A DNA stretch of 64,000 nt from Burkholderia dolosa (GTDB lineage: Bacteria > Pseudomonadota > Gammaproteobacteria > Burkholderiales > Burkholderiaceae): NCBI RefSeq assembly GCF_902499135.1, contig NZ_CABVPR010000025.1:1-64000 (forward strand), read 5' to 3'. A model generated the notes under the pieces. The model searched no databases and was not told the origin of the DNA. It saw nothing but the letters and a program-made list of their open reading frames with translations. The translations under genes and the position numbers were made by a program. Below are positions 27,814 to 37,392 of the stretch, piece after piece (position 1 is the stretch's first letter; every line of letters starts with the position of its first letter).

Positions 27814-28842
27814 ATGTCACACGACATTCGCGGCGCTCGCAGCGCACGCTCGTCCCGCAACGGAACGACGCCGTCACTTCGTCATGCGGCGCTCGCGCTG
27901 TTGATGGCCGGCATGCTGAACGCCCCCATTTCCGCGCGCACCGTCAGCTATTCCGCGACCGGCGATTGCGCGGCCATCGCGGGCGATCCGGTCTCGCGCG
28001 CTTCGCTTCACCAGCAGATTGCCCATACGGCAAACGGCGACATCGCGTATTACCGCTTCGGAAGCGGCAGCCCGATCGTGCTGCAAACCGGCTTTCGCGC
28101 GACGATCGCCGAATGGAATCGCGCCTTTCTTCGCAGCCTCGCGCAGCATCATGAAGTGATCGTGTTCGACAACCGCGGTGTCGGGCGCTCGATTCCCGAT
28201 GCCGCGCGCTTCACCGTGCGCGACATGGCGTCCGATCTGAACGCGCTGATCGATACGCTCGGGCTGAAGGACGTCACGGTGGTCGGATGGTCGATGGGCG
28301 GTGCGGTCGCCGCGCAATTTGCGGTCGAGCATCCGCGCGCGGCGCAGCGGATCGTGCTGATGGCCGCGCCTGCGCCGGGGTCGAGCGCTGCGCGCATTGC
28401 GCCCGACGTCGACGCCACGCTGTCCGGCACGCCGGGTACGACGTTCGACGACGTGATGGCCGTGCTCTTCCCGAAGTCCGCGCTGCCCGTGGCCGAACGA
28501 TGCTTTCGCGATGCGATGTTCGTGCCGCCCGACTACACGCTTCCCGACATTTCCGCGCCCGTGACCGCCGGCCAGTCCGCGCTGCTGCGCGACTGGGCGA
28601 ACGATGCCGACGCCGCGCAGTCGCTGCGACGGCTGTCGCTGCCGACGCTGGTGCTCGCCGGCGACGACGATCAAGTACTGCCACGACGCAATGCGGAAAC
28701 GCTCGCCGATACGATCGCCGGCTCGCAACTGCTGGTGGTGCGCGCAGCCGGCCACGCAATGATGTACCAGTATCCGCGCGAACTCGCCGCCGCCATCGAC
28801 GCCTTTATCGCGCGAACGAATGCGGCCGCCGCGGGACGATGA
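27814..28842 (+). CDS. Exported alpha/beta hydrolase
   Basis: 342 residues. AGGAGG lies 6 bases before the ATG at 27814. Residues about 25-44 (LALLMAGMLNAPISARTV) look like the core of a long signal peptide. The fold follows from residue 70: HEVIVFDNRGVGRS, nucleophile Ser in GWSMGG, Asp in LAGDDDQVLP and His in RAAGHAMMYQYP. This triad order fits the hydrolase/haloperoxidase-like group. Substrate unknown; convergent with the DHA2 exporter. Confidence 0.88.
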   Translation: MSHDIRGARSARSSRNGTTPSLRHAALALLMAGMLNAPISARTVSYSATGDCAAIAGDPVSRASLHQQIAHTANGDIAYYRFGSGSPIVLQTGFRATIAEWNRAFLRSLAQHHEVIVFDNRGVGRSIPDAARFTVRDMASDLNALIDTLGLKDVTVVGWSMGGAVAAQFAVEHPRAAQRIVLMAAPAPGSSAARIAPDVDATLSGTPGTTFDDVMAVLFPKSALPVAERCFRDAMFVPPDYTLPDISAPVTAGQSALLRDWANDADAAQSLRRLSLPTLVLAGDDDQVLPRRNAETLADTIAGSQLLVVRAAGHAMMYQYPRELAAAIDAFIARTNAAAAGR

Positions 28843-28938
28843 AGCGTCGAAACGAGTGCGCCGGCTCGTCGCGGTAGGAATACCGGCGCGCATGCCGACC
28901 GACCGCGACCGCGCTGTCCGGCGCGTTGCAAAGCACGT

Positions 28939-30480
28939 TCATTGCTGCGACGAGCGGATGCGGCCAACCGTCTTCACCGTGACCGCGCAAAACGCGAACA
29001 ACGACACGGCGACCAGCAACCACATGCAAGCCCGATAACCGTGCAAGAAATAACGCGTGACGAGCTCGCGAGCTGCATCGTGATCGATGCCCAGACGTGA
29101 CAGCCGCGCGTCGGCCGACAATGGATCCGCGACGATCGATGCGGTTCGATCGGCATCGATCATGACTCGCGCGGCCAATGCGGCGGACAACCCGTGTCCG
29201 GCGAAAACCTGGTAAACGGTCGTGGCGACCGACAGCCCCGTCGCGCCGCCGAGGTTGTGCATCGTCCAGCTCGTGCCGACCGCCACGCCGCCGACGTCTT
29301 CGGGAACGGACGCGAGCGCGAGCACGGTCGACGGCCCGAGGACGCACGCCCAGCCGATGCCCATCACGGCGAACGCGGCGATCACATAGCCGATCGAAAC
29401 GGAACGCGCAAACTGCACCTGCATCGCCGCGGACACCGCAAAGAACAGAAAGCCCGCGGCCAGGAACCGGACAGGCCCGATGCGGTCGGTCGCGCGTCCG
29501 ACGAACGGCGACAGCAGCGCAATGAGCGCAGTGGTCGGCAGCAGCATGACGCCGATCATCACGTCGCTGAACCCGGCGACGATCTTCAGATAGAGCGGCA
29601 TCAGGAAGAATGCCGCGCAGTAGAAGAACGCGAGCGACGAAGTCGCGATCGATGCGCGGACGAAATCGCGATTCGAGAACAGCTCCAAACGAATCAGCGG
29701 CGACCGAACGGTGCGTTCGACGCGGACCAGCGCCGCAAAAAGCGCGACCGCAACGGCAAAGGAAGCCGACGTCCTGAACGAAGTCCAGCCCCAGCGATTG
29801 CCCTGCGTGATGTCGAGCAGCAGCAGCGGCACGGCGACGGCGAGCAAAAGCACGCCGCACCAGTCGATCCGGCCGCGCTCTTTGACGTCCGGCAATTCGC
29901 TTGCACCGTAGAGGCACAGCGCGACGCTCGCCAGCACGAACGGCACGTTGACGAGAAACACCGAGCGCCAGCCGAGCGCACCGACCAGCACACCGCCGAC
30001 GACCGGACCGATCGCGAGGCCGATGCCGTTCGCTCCGAACAGAATGCCGAGCGCCTTGCCGCGTTCGTCTTCCCCGAACGCGGCGGAGGCAATCGCCGTC
30101 GTCGCGGTATAGAGCACCGCACATGCGATGCCCTGCACGAAGCGACACGCGATCACGCCGGCGATCGCGGTCGCCAGCCCCGCGCCGAGCGACGACAGCC
30201 CGAATACCGTCAGCCCGATATACAGCACCGGACGCCTGCCATACAGGTCGGCCATCCGTCCCGCGGCGACCATGCTCGCGCAAAGCGCGATCAGGAACGC
30301 GGTGACGATCCATTGGCTCTGCGTGACACTCGCGTGCAGATCGGCCTGGATGTCGGGGATCGCGGTATTGACGATCGTGAAATCGATGCAGCCGAGAAAG
30401 CTGGCGATGCATACGCCGGCCAGCAACCACCATCGTCGGGCGCGCGCAGCAGCGGAACAGGAGTCGGCGAGTTCGCTCAT
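28939..30480 (-). CDS. MFS multidrug exporter, DHA2 (EmrB/QacA) family
   Basis: 513 residues with fourteen predicted helices. Signatures: LGCIDFTIVNTAIPDI in helix 1, GRMADLYGRRPV (motif A), and GIGLAIGPVVGGVLV in helix 5 (motif C of exporters). No adaptor (EmrA) or outer-membrane partner is adjacent, so it probably works alone as a drug:proton antiporter. Its promoter region is shared with the divergent second UspA gene (256 bp gap). Confidence 0.93.
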   Translation of the reverse strand: MSELADSCSAAARARRWWLLAGVCIASFLGCIDFTIVNTAIPDIQADLHASVTQSQWIVTAFLIALCASMVAAGRMADLYGRRPVLYIGLTVFGLSSLGAGLATAIAGVIACRFVQGIACAVLYTATTAIASAAFGEDERGKALGILFGANGIGLAIGPVVGGVLVGALGWRSVFLVNVPFVLASVALCLYGASELPDVKERGRIDWCGVLLLAVAVPLLLLDITQGNRWGWTSFRTSASFAVAVALFAALVRVERTVRSPLIRLELFSNRDFVRASIATSSLAFFYCAAFFLMPLYLKIVAGFSDVMIGVMLLPTTALIALLSPFVGRATDRIGPVRFLAAGFLFFAVSAAMQVQFARSVSIGYVIAAFAVMGIGWACVLGPSTVLALASVPEDVGGVAVGTSWTMHNLGGATGLSVATTVYQVFAGHGLSAALAARVMIDADRTASIVADPLSADARLSRLGIDHDAARELVTRYFLHGYRACMWLLVAVSLFAFCAVTVKTVGRIRSSQQ

Positions 30481-30736
30481 GTCGGATCTGGAAAGCGGTA
30501 GTCGAGACGCAATGCACGTTCGTCCGAGTCTATCCGGCGCTCGTCTCGACGTCTGCCGTCTTTACAGACGACAAACGCGACACGCACGCATCGCGCCCCG
30601 CAAAAGGCGCGACGACACACATCTGCACGAACGGCACGCGTCGGGTGCCGGCGCGAAACACCCTCACTGGACGCTCATTCTCCGGTTCGACAATGAAGTC
30701 GTTGGCAGCGGCCCTTCATCGGAGAGGAGTTCGAAA

Positions 30737-31243
30737 ATGACCAAGAGAATTCTCGTAGCAGTCAGCGCGCGCACCGCACCGTGTGTGCTCGCCAGTGCCC
30801 TTGCCGCGTCGCGCGAATGCGATGCGCCGATCACGCTGCTGCACGTGATCGATACGGCGAGCTGCTTCGTCGGCGCAGCCGATTTCGACTGCGGGCTCGT
30901 GATGGAAGCGATGCAGGAGCAAGGCCGGCAAATCCTGTCGCTCGCGGAACAATGGTTCGCGTCGCGAGGCTGTACCGTCACCACGCACATGCTTCAGTTG
31001 CCGACGTACGGGCTCACGGTCGGACACGCAATTGCCGTCTTCGCGAGCGGAATCGACGCCGATCCGGTCCTGCTCGGCAGCAGAAAGCACGATGGGTGGC
31101 AATGGTTGCGCGACGATATCGCCGCGGACATCGTGCGCAATACCGGCGTGGCGGTGCGCCGCGTTCCGGACGATGCGCCAACCGACGTGCCGCATCGCAG
31201 CGCGCCGCAACGCGCAGCCACCCCTGCCGCCGGACGTGCATAG
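30737..31243 (+). CDS. Universal stress protein (UspA family), second copy
   Basis: 168 residues, preceded by GAGGAG about 8 bases before the ATG. It parallels the protein at 27167: ILVAVSARTAPCVLASALAASRECDA, LLHVIDTASCF, a LGSRKHDGWQWLRDDIAADIV segment in the position of LGARKRVWWQVIGEDVAATL, and a polar tail. The two look like diverged paralogues. The usual glycine-rich ATP motif is again missing. Confidence 0.9.
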   Translation: MTKRILVAVSARTAPCVLASALAASRECDAPITLLHVIDTASCFVGAADFDCGLVMEAMQEQGRQILSLAEQWFASRGCTVTTHMLQLPTYGLTVGHAIAVFASGIDADPVLLGSRKHDGWQWLRDDIAADIVRNTGVAVRRVPDDAPTDVPHRSAPQRAATPAAGRA

Positions 31244-31340
31244 CGTCCTTTCCACCGGCCGACGCCGGCTCGATCGCGAGCGTTCCGCGCAATGCTCGCC
31301 GATCGGCCGGCGCTTGACTGTCGCGCGTTTCCCGAACAGA

Positions 31341-31360
31341 ATCTTTCCAATGGAATAATC
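31341..31360. promoter_or_regulatory. TTTCCAATGGAAT-type palindromic site before the FUSC gene
   Basis: ATCTTTCCAATGGAATAAT at 31341-31359 matches, with few differences, the palindromic sites at 37165 and 38652. It is about 80 bp upstream of the FUSC start. Confidence 0.5.
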
Positions 31361-31437
31361 TGCGCTCGATCTCGCGGACGAGCGCCTCGCTCGGGCCGCT
31401 CCCGCATAGATACGTCAACCGTCTTACGGATCGCTAC

Positions 31438-32634
31438 ATGACCATGTTCAGCTCGCTCGGGCAGCACGGCGCGGCTGCCGTCACCGCCTTGGGTCGAGAG
31501 CTCCGAGCGTGGAAAGGCACGCGCACGCGCGCGCTGTTCGGCGCGCAAGCGGTTCTGTCGGTCGCGCTCGCGGTGCTGCTCGCGCGAATGCTGCATCTCG
31601 AGCATACGTGGTGGGCGGCGATCAGCGGCTTTGCAATACTGCGCGACAACTTGCGCGGCTGCCTGGAGCGCGGCGCTCATCGCCTGCTCGGCACGCTCGT
31701 CGGGGCCGCGTTCGGTGTACTCGCGGGGCCGTGGATCGGCGATCGACCGTGGCTGCTCGTACCTGTGCTCGGCGTGGTCGCCGGCTGCACGGTGCTGCGC
31801 GCGAACGATTCGACATCGTCGTACGCGTGGGTGCTCGGCGGCGTCACGGCGATGATGGTGCTCGACGAAGCGCGTGTGCTCGGGTCCACGAGCGCTACGT
31901 TCGACTTTGCGCGTTCCCGGGTCATCGAAGTCGCAGTGGGCACGCTGGCATGCGTGCTGGTCGCTACCGTCGTGCAACGCATCCTCGTCCAGCAGCGCTG
32001 TGCAGGTACGGCGGCAGCGGGCGGCGCGCGCGCGTCGGCCGCCGACGTACCGCTGCAGCACGCGCCGACTGCGAGCCCGTCCACGTACGCCACGCGCGTG
32101 CGGCTCGGCATCTGCGCGGCATTGGCCACCGGCCTGATGGCCGCGCTCAGCTATTTCCTTCATTTGCCGGGGCTCGCGCAAGGCATGGTGACGTCGGTCG
32201 CCCTGCTGATCCTGCCCGCCGATGCGCTCGTCGAGCGCACGCCGGCCGCGATCCGCGAACGCATGACGCAGCGCCTGATCGGCTGTCTGCTTGCGGGTGC
32301 GCTCGGCGTGGGCCTGCTCCCGCTGATGGACGGCGCAGCGCTGGGCTGCATGCTGGTGCTGTCGCTCGGCGTGTGGGTCGGATGTCACGTGCAGACGGGT
32401 GCCGAAGGCGCAAGCTACGTCGGCAGACAGTTCACGGTCGCGTTCATCATGGTGTTCGTGCAGGACCACCACTGGTCGGCCGATCCGCATCCGGCGCTGA
32501 TGCGCTTCTGCGGCATTCTGATGGGTGTCGTCGCGCTGTCAGCCGTGATGCTCGCGATGCAAGCGCTACGGCCTGCGCGCGATCGCGGTGCGGATCCGGA
32601 AAATGGCGATCCCGGCGCAAGCGCATCGCGATGA
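31438..32634 (+). CDS. FUSC family inner-membrane protein, second in window
   Basis: 398 residues, two hydrophobic bundles: residues 35-190 (LFGAQAVLSVALAVLLARML, HTWWAAISGFAIL) and 225-385 (LGICAALATGLMAALSYFL onward), joined by an Ala/Ser linker. This is the FUSC duplication pattern. It shares the layout but little sequence with the protein at 12977. A TetR gene follows on the same strand after 128 bp. Transport function and substrate are inferred from family only. Confidence 0.83.
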   Translation: MTMFSSLGQHGAAAVTALGRELRAWKGTRTRALFGAQAVLSVALAVLLARMLHLEHTWWAAISGFAILRDNLRGCLERGAHRLLGTLVGAAFGVLAGPWIGDRPWLLVPVLGVVAGCTVLRANDSTSSYAWVLGGVTAMMVLDEARVLGSTSATFDFARSRVIEVAVGTLACVLVATVVQRILVQQRCAGTAAAGGARASAADVPLQHAPTASPSTYATRVRLGICAALATGLMAALSYFLHLPGLAQGMVTSVALLILPADALVERTPAAIRERMTQRLIGCLLAGALGVGLLPLMDGAALGCMLVLSLGVWVGCHVQTGAEGASYVGRQFTVAFIMVFVQDHHWSADPHPALMRFCGILMGVVALSAVMLAMQALRPARDRGADPENGDPGASASR

Positions 32635-32717
32635 CGAGCGACGAACATCTGCCGGCGCATGCGCGCCACGCGCTGCGGAACGAGCGCTTTCGCGTACGGT
32701 GCGTTTTTGACTGGGCT

Positions 32718-32736
32718 GACTCTTTTTGTTAGAGTC
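32718..32736. promoter_or_regulatory. Inverted repeat, possible TetR operator
   Basis: GACTCT (32718-32723) and AGAGTC (32731-32736) flank a 7-bp AT-rich centre (TTTTGTT), 26 bp before the TetR gene. Position and symmetry suit autoregulation. Confidence 0.45.
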
Positions 32737-32762
32737 GGCCATCTTTATCGACTCCGGCAACT

Positions 32763-33491
32763 ATGACTCAAGGGACAGGCGGCCAGCGCGCTTCGCGTTC
32801 GTCGAAGGCGCAGACCGGGAAGAGGTCCGCCCGCTCCTCTTCCGACAAGCCCTACCACCACGGCGCGCTACCTCAGGCGCTGCTCGATGCAGCGGAAGTC
32901 GTGTTACGCAGGGACGGCATGCGCGGGCTGACGCTCAGAGCGATTTCCCGCGAAGCAGGCGTGTCGCATACCGCGGCACAGCACCACTTCGGCGACATGT
33001 CCGGCGTGCTGAGCGAGCTGGCGGCCAGCGGCCATCGGCGGCTCGCTTCGGCGCTGTCGAGCGCGATGCAGAACGTGAAGGCAACGCAGGCAGGCCGTCA
33101 GGCCGTCGCCCACGCGTACGTGCGCTTCGCAGTCGATAATCCGGACCTGTTCCGTCTGATGTCGCGCAACGAACTGCTGGACGCCACGCGCCCGGCTCTG
33201 CTCGAGGCTCGCCGAATCAACGCACGTGCGCTCGCACGCCTGCATGGCGTGGACGACGCGGCCGCACGCGACAGCGATCAGTATGGCGGGCCCGACATCA
33301 AGCAGGCGATCGGCATGACGTCCGCGTGGGCGTACGTGCACGGCCTCGCGAGCCTGTTGATCGACGGCCGTCTGAATGCGCTGGCCACCGCGACCGAAGG
33401 CGTGCGCGACGCCGAGGATCTCGTCACCGCCGCGATCGAACAGGTACGTCTCGTGCAAAGCGCGCCGCCCGAGCGCACCAAGCGCGGCTGA
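32763..33491 (+). CDS. TetR family regulator with WHG-type C-terminal domain
   Basis: 242 residues. A Ser/Lys-rich leader (1-28) precedes the helix-turn-helix at 32-80 (YHHGALPQALLDAAEVVLRR, then AISREAGVSHTAAQHHFGD). The C-terminal half contains SAWAYVHGLASLLIDGRL, typical of TetR_C_33/WHG ligand domains. The targets may be itself and the FUSC gene upstream or the adjacent lipase; the inverted repeat just upstream favours autoregulation. Confidence 0.9.
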   Translation: MTQGTGGQRASRSSKAQTGKRSARSSSDKPYHHGALPQALLDAAEVVLRRDGMRGLTLRAISREAGVSHTAAQHHFGDMSGVLSELAASGHRRLASALSSAMQNVKATQAGRQAVAHAYVRFAVDNPDLFRLMSRNELLDATRPALLEARRINARALARLHGVDDAAARDSDQYGGPDIKQAIGMTSAWAYVHGLASLLIDGRLNALATATEGVRDAEDLVTAAIEQVRLVQSAPPERTKRG

Positions 33492-33523
33492 TCGCCACAC
33501 GCCGTCGCATCGCCGTCCCGCTT

Positions 33524-34852
33524 TCACGATTCACGCTCGTCGACGGCAGGAAAGTGCCGATGCACGAACGCCGCGACCCGATCGGCAACGATACGGTGCG
33601 TGCGTGTCGTCGGATGCACGATGTCCCAGAACACGAACGCATCCGGATTCCTGCACGCCGCGCGCGGCCGATGACTTTCCATGAAGTTCGACAGCCCCGT
33701 CCGGTCGATCTCGAGACACGACTCGGTGCTGTTCGCAAAACCATATGCGCGCGGCTCGTCGAACAGACTGCTGAACAGCGCGTTCGTATCGAACAGCTGG
33801 ATATTGACGCTGCCGGCGTGTTCGTCGCGAATCGATGCGACCATCGCGGCCAGGCCGAGATTGACCGCGTCGACCTGCGCAGCGGCGCGGTTCGCACCGG
33901 CTTTCAGCTGGAAAATCGGTGCGCGCGAAACATCCGGCAGATTCATCACGAGAATATTCTTCGCGCCGCCATCGATCAGAACGTCGATCGCTTCGCGCTC
34001 CTTCGCGAGAATCTCGTCGGACGGCGTATCGAAATAGATCAGATCGTTACCGCCCACCATCACGGTGAACAATGTCCGCGCCGGATCGTACGAACGATCG
34101 TCGCGCGTCGCACTGCGCCACGCTCGTACCTGCGACAGCAGCCCCGGCATGGCGACCCACGGCAACACGCGGCGATCGGCCACGCCGGTGCCGCCCACCG
34201 CCCAGTCGTAGAGCGGCACGTGCAGATCGCCGGCCAGATATTCGACCCAGTTGCGGCCGTTCGTGAAGCGGCCGTCGAACCACGACTTATTGTCCGGAAT
34301 GCGGCCGTGCGACGCGTTGTACAGATTGTGCGTGTCCGACAAGCTGTCGCCGAACGCCACGACGCGATCGATACGCGTACCGCGGCGGCCCGCGCTCCAC
34401 GGCGCGTAGTCGATTGCGGAAGCGCCGTCGCCTGCCGCCCAGCCGATGACGGCGCTGTCAATTCCGTCGCGTCGCAGGCTCCCTTCGCAAAGCGAACGAA
34501 GCTGGCTCGGCGACTCCGTCGTGTAGAAGATCGACTCCCAACGGTGCGTGTCGCCTCCGTGCCACTCGCCGCGCAGTCGATAGAACCAGTCGGTGGCCGG
34601 ATCGATCGCCCATACGTAGCCGGTATCGAAACGAAACGAATCGCCGGACTTTCGGTAGTAGCAACGCAGATACGTCGATGTCTGCGGTTCGCTCGCCGAT
34701 ACATCGGGCAGCGTGCCGCCACGCACCGTATCGGGACCGGCCGACGGCCAATCCGCGGGGGATTCACGCGTGGTCGCATCGCACCCGGTCAGCATCGCAG
34801 CGACAAGCAACAGCGCACACGCGAATAGCCGTCGCAGAGAATAGCTGCTCAT
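33524..34852 (-). CDS. SGNH/GDSL family lipase-esterase lipoprotein
   Basis: 442 residues. The ATG at 34852 gives a lipoprotein signal (RRLFACALLLVAAMLTGC, lipobox Cys24). Residues 45-160 form a Trp/Tyr-rich domain without a known motif. The catalytic domain follows: block I FGDSLSD, block II AVGGTGVAD, block III VGGNDLIYFD and block V DIVHPTTRTH, so Ser, Gly, Asn, Asp and His are all present. The arrangement resembles thermolabile-hemolysin or lecithinase-type GDSL enzymes. Expected at the outer membrane or secreted. Convergent with the TetR gene (32 bp). Confidence 0.9.
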   Translation of the reverse strand: MSSYSLRRLFACALLLVAAMLTGCDATTRESPADWPSAGPDTVRGGTLPDVSASEPQTSTYLRCYYRKSGDSFRFDTGYVWAIDPATDWFYRLRGEWHGGDTHRWESIFYTTESPSQLRSLCEGSLRRDGIDSAVIGWAAGDGASAIDYAPWSAGRRGTRIDRVVAFGDSLSDTHNLYNASHGRIPDNKSWFDGRFTNGRNWVEYLAGDLHVPLYDWAVGGTGVADRRVLPWVAMPGLLSQVRAWRSATRDDRSYDPARTLFTVMVGGNDLIYFDTPSDEILAKEREAIDVLIDGGAKNILVMNLPDVSRAPIFQLKAGANRAAAQVDAVNLGLAAMVASIRDEHAGSVNIQLFDTNALFSSLFDEPRAYGFANSTESCLEIDRTGLSNFMESHRPRAACRNPDAFVFWDIVHPTTRTHRIVADRVAAFVHRHFPAVDERES

Positions 34853-35006
34853 GCGCGACACTCCGCTGCGAACGCAACGATCGTCGCGGCGCGTGGCGCA
34901 CACGCGCCAACGGCATGCGAGCACGAAGCCAGCCGTCGAAGATCCGACGCTTCGTGCAGACGCACACGCGCACAACCGCCGCCGGTTCGCGTGTCGTTTA
35001 CGACGA

Positions 35007-35600
35007 TCAGCTGCATACCTGCTCGTACGAAAGAAAGTGCGACGCGCTTCGCATCAGCAGAAACGGCGGAAATGCCGGCAGCTTCATTTTTACGCAGTCG
35101 GCGCTGATCATGCCCATCGAGTGATAGAACCGGATAGCGCCGGTCGCGCTCGCGGACACCGCGAGCGACAGATTGTCCTGATAGCCGGCCGCGCATGCCA
35201 TTGCTTCGGCGGCGCGAAACAACGTCTTGCCGATACCCTTGTGCTGCATGTCGGCGACGACCGCCAGCGCGTCGATGTAGAAACTGTCCGGAATCCGCAA
35301 GGTTTTGAACGGTTCGTGCAAGCCTTCGATGCTGTGCGGCGAACACCTGCTCCAGTCGGTCGGCGCAAAATCGTTCAGCGGCGCGCACACCAGCGCGCCG
35401 ATGACCCTGTTGCCGCGCGCGGTATCGAGCAGCACGTACGAATTCGCCAGACGCGGCGCCACGAGAAATCGCGTCAGAAACGCGCGATAGTCGAGCCCGT
35501 CCGAATTGTTCGCTACCGCGGTTCGATACGGCCCGGTCGTACAGATCAGTTCGACGAGTTCGTCGATATGGTGCGGTTCGGCGCCGACGACGTCGCTCAT
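35007..35600 (-). CDS. GNAT family acetyltransferase
   Basis: 197 residues. Residues 90-165 carry the acetyl-CoA core: FYIDALAVVADMQHKGIGKTLFRAAEAMA (motif A with Q-x-x-G-I-G) and GAIRFYHSMGMI (motif B). AGGA lies 8 bases before the ATG at 35600; an ATG 24 bases further upstream lacks one. Acceptor unknown. It stands between the lipase and the histidine kinase on the same strand. Confidence 0.88.
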   Translation of the reverse strand: MSDVVGAEPHHIDELVELICTTGPYRTAVANNSDGLDYRAFLTRFLVAPRLANSYVLLDTARGNRVIGALVCAPLNDFAPTDWSRCSPHSIEGLHEPFKTLRIPDSFYIDALAVVADMQHKGIGKTLFRAAEAMACAAGYQDNLSLAVSASATGAIRFYHSMGMISADCVKMKLPAFPPFLLMRSASHFLSYEQVCS

Positions 35601-35719
35601 GGCCGTTTCCTCATCGTGTTGCATGAGCGACCAATCTAGTGCGCGTTTATGAGCTGATCATGAGCAAGCGAGTGCGCCGCGCAGGCTGAGGCGACGCGCA
35701 CCGCGACATCGACGACCGC

Positions 35720-37033
35720 TTACGCGCAAGCCGGGAAGCTGATCGACGCGACGAGTCCGGACGCGCCGTCGCTGCGATTGCGCAGGATCGCGTCGCCGCC
35801 GTATCGGGTCGCGACGGCCTTCACGATCGACAATCCGAGGCCCGTTCCCTCGATCTCCGTATTCGCGCGGAAGAAGCGGTCGAATACGCGCGACAGCAGG
35901 TGATCGGGAATGCCCGGCCCCGTGTCGACGACGTCGATCCACGCGACATCCCCGACCTCGCGCACGCACAGATCGATCTTCCCGCCGTCGGGCGTATACC
36001 GTATCGCGTTGCATACGAGATTCCGGATCGCGACACTGACGTCGGACGCGATAGCGTTCACGTAAACCGGCGGCAGATCGTCGGCGCCGATGTCGATATC
36101 GCGGCTGGCCGCGATAGGCAGCACTTCCGCAATCGCATTGACGATCACCGACGTCACATCGACACGCGTGAGCGCGTCCGCGCACACCGCGGTCTCGGCC
36201 CTCGCCAGACCGAGCAGCTGCTCGACCACGCGTGCACCTCGCGCAATGCCGCCTTGAAGTTCGCGAAATCGCTGCTGATTGCTCGGAAAGATGTCGTGCG
36301 CGAGATTGGTCGCCTGAATCTGAAGCGCGGTAAACGGCGTTCTCAGTTCGTGCGCGGCATCGGAGATGAACTTGCGCTCCGCCTCGATCGACTTTGCGAG
36401 TCGTTCGATCATCCGGTTGATCGAGTCGATGAACGGCCGGATTTCGACGGGGACGTGCTTGACCGACAGCGTCTGCAACCTGCTGACGTCGATACGCTGC
36501 ACTTCGTCCCCGAGCCCGTCGAGCGGCCCGAGCGACCAGTTGATCACGACCAGCACGAGCACGCAGACAAGCGGAATCAGCACGATCATCGGCCACAGCG
36601 TCTTCATCGCGTTCTGCTCGGCCAGCTCCGCGAGCACCGAAGACCGTTGCGCAACCTGGATCACGCGATCCCGGTCGTGCAGCGTATAGACGCGCCAGCG
36701 CTCGTTGCCGATCGTCACCGTAGCGAATCCGTCCGATGCGTCGCGCGGCAACTGCAGCGTCGGTTCGGTGCTCCGATAAGGTGCGGACCGCGCGTCCTTC
36801 CAGATCGTGACGACGACGTCGCGTTCCGGCTGCGAATCGCGCGATGCGGTCTCGGGCAACAGATTGCCCATGTCGCCGCGCATCCGGTTCGCGACCTGTT
36901 CGAGCCGTAAATCGAGCAGCGCACTCATGCCGTCTTTCGACAGCTGATAGGAGCTCAGCCCCTGGACGACCGCGAATACCGCAACGAGCATGCACAGCGC
37001 AAACGCGAGCCGCCCTCGAAGCGAGTGGTTCAT
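35720..37033 (-). CDS. Sensor histidine kinase, QseC/TctE-like
   Basis: 437 residues. Helix 1 is near residues 7-28 and helix 2 near 147-170 (MIVLIPLVCVLVLVVINW), enclosing a periplasmic sensor of about 115 residues. HAMP-like region, then H-box ISDAAHELRTPF, N-box NLVCNAIRYTPDGG, G1 DTGPGIP and G2 GTGLGLSIV, so kinase activity should be intact. Its likely partner is the response regulator at 37797, which is divergent rather than in the same operon. A palindromic site lies 130-150 bp upstream of its start. Confidence 0.93.
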   Translation of the reverse strand: MNHSLRGRLAFALCMLVAVFAVVQGLSSYQLSKDGMSALLDLRLEQVANRMRGDMGNLLPETASRDSQPERDVVVTIWKDARSAPYRSTEPTLQLPRDASDGFATVTIGNERWRVYTLHDRDRVIQVAQRSSVLAELAEQNAMKTLWPMIVLIPLVCVLVLVVINWSLGPLDGLGDEVQRIDVSRLQTLSVKHVPVEIRPFIDSINRMIERLAKSIEAERKFISDAAHELRTPFTALQIQATNLAHDIFPSNQQRFRELQGGIARGARVVEQLLGLARAETAVCADALTRVDVTSVIVNAIAEVLPIAASRDIDIGADDLPPVYVNAIASDVSVAIRNLVCNAIRYTPDGGKIDLCVREVGDVAWIDVVDTGPGIPDHLLSRVFDRFFRANTEIEGTGLGLSIVKAVATRYGGDAILRNRSDGASGLVASISFPACA

Positions 37034-37392
37034 GTTGACTTTCGTATTGACGTTGAAGCGATGCCGGCTGACGCGACGAAGCGCCGATGCGACGAGCCCG
37101 CCTGCGTCGACATGCGCTCGATCGGCGCGCCACAACGTAGCGGTGACGCGAACGATATCACACAATCTTTCCAATGGAAATATTTCGTACGTGCGGCGGC
37201 CGATTTCGATCGAGCGTCGGCGAAGGCAGCCGGGCTTTGCATGGTCGTGTCGTACAGGCTGTCCTTCCGTGAGAGGACAGACACGTGCTCGAAGCCACCC
37301 TAGAATCGCCTCCGGGCTGGCTCGGTGCTCGCGCCCGTTTCGCCGCATCGTTGTGCGCGCATCGGCTTTCTTCTTTTCACGGAGATACTCAA
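37034..37392. promoter_or_regulatory. Divergent promoter region with palindromic site at 37165-37185
   Basis: This gap separates the leftward kinase gene from the rightward small periplasmic gene. It contains ATCTTTCCAATGGAAATAT at 37165-37183. Read towards the kinase gene it matches the site before the LuxR-type gene at 38652 in the same orientation, with one mismatch over 21 bp. No gene was seen in the gap. Confidence 0.6.

Noticed and set aside
35647-35662. TGATCA core upstream of the GNAT gene as a further member of the sugar operator set
   Set aside because: The flanks (GCTGATCATGAGC) do not share the AT-rich TTT...AAAT context of the other sites.
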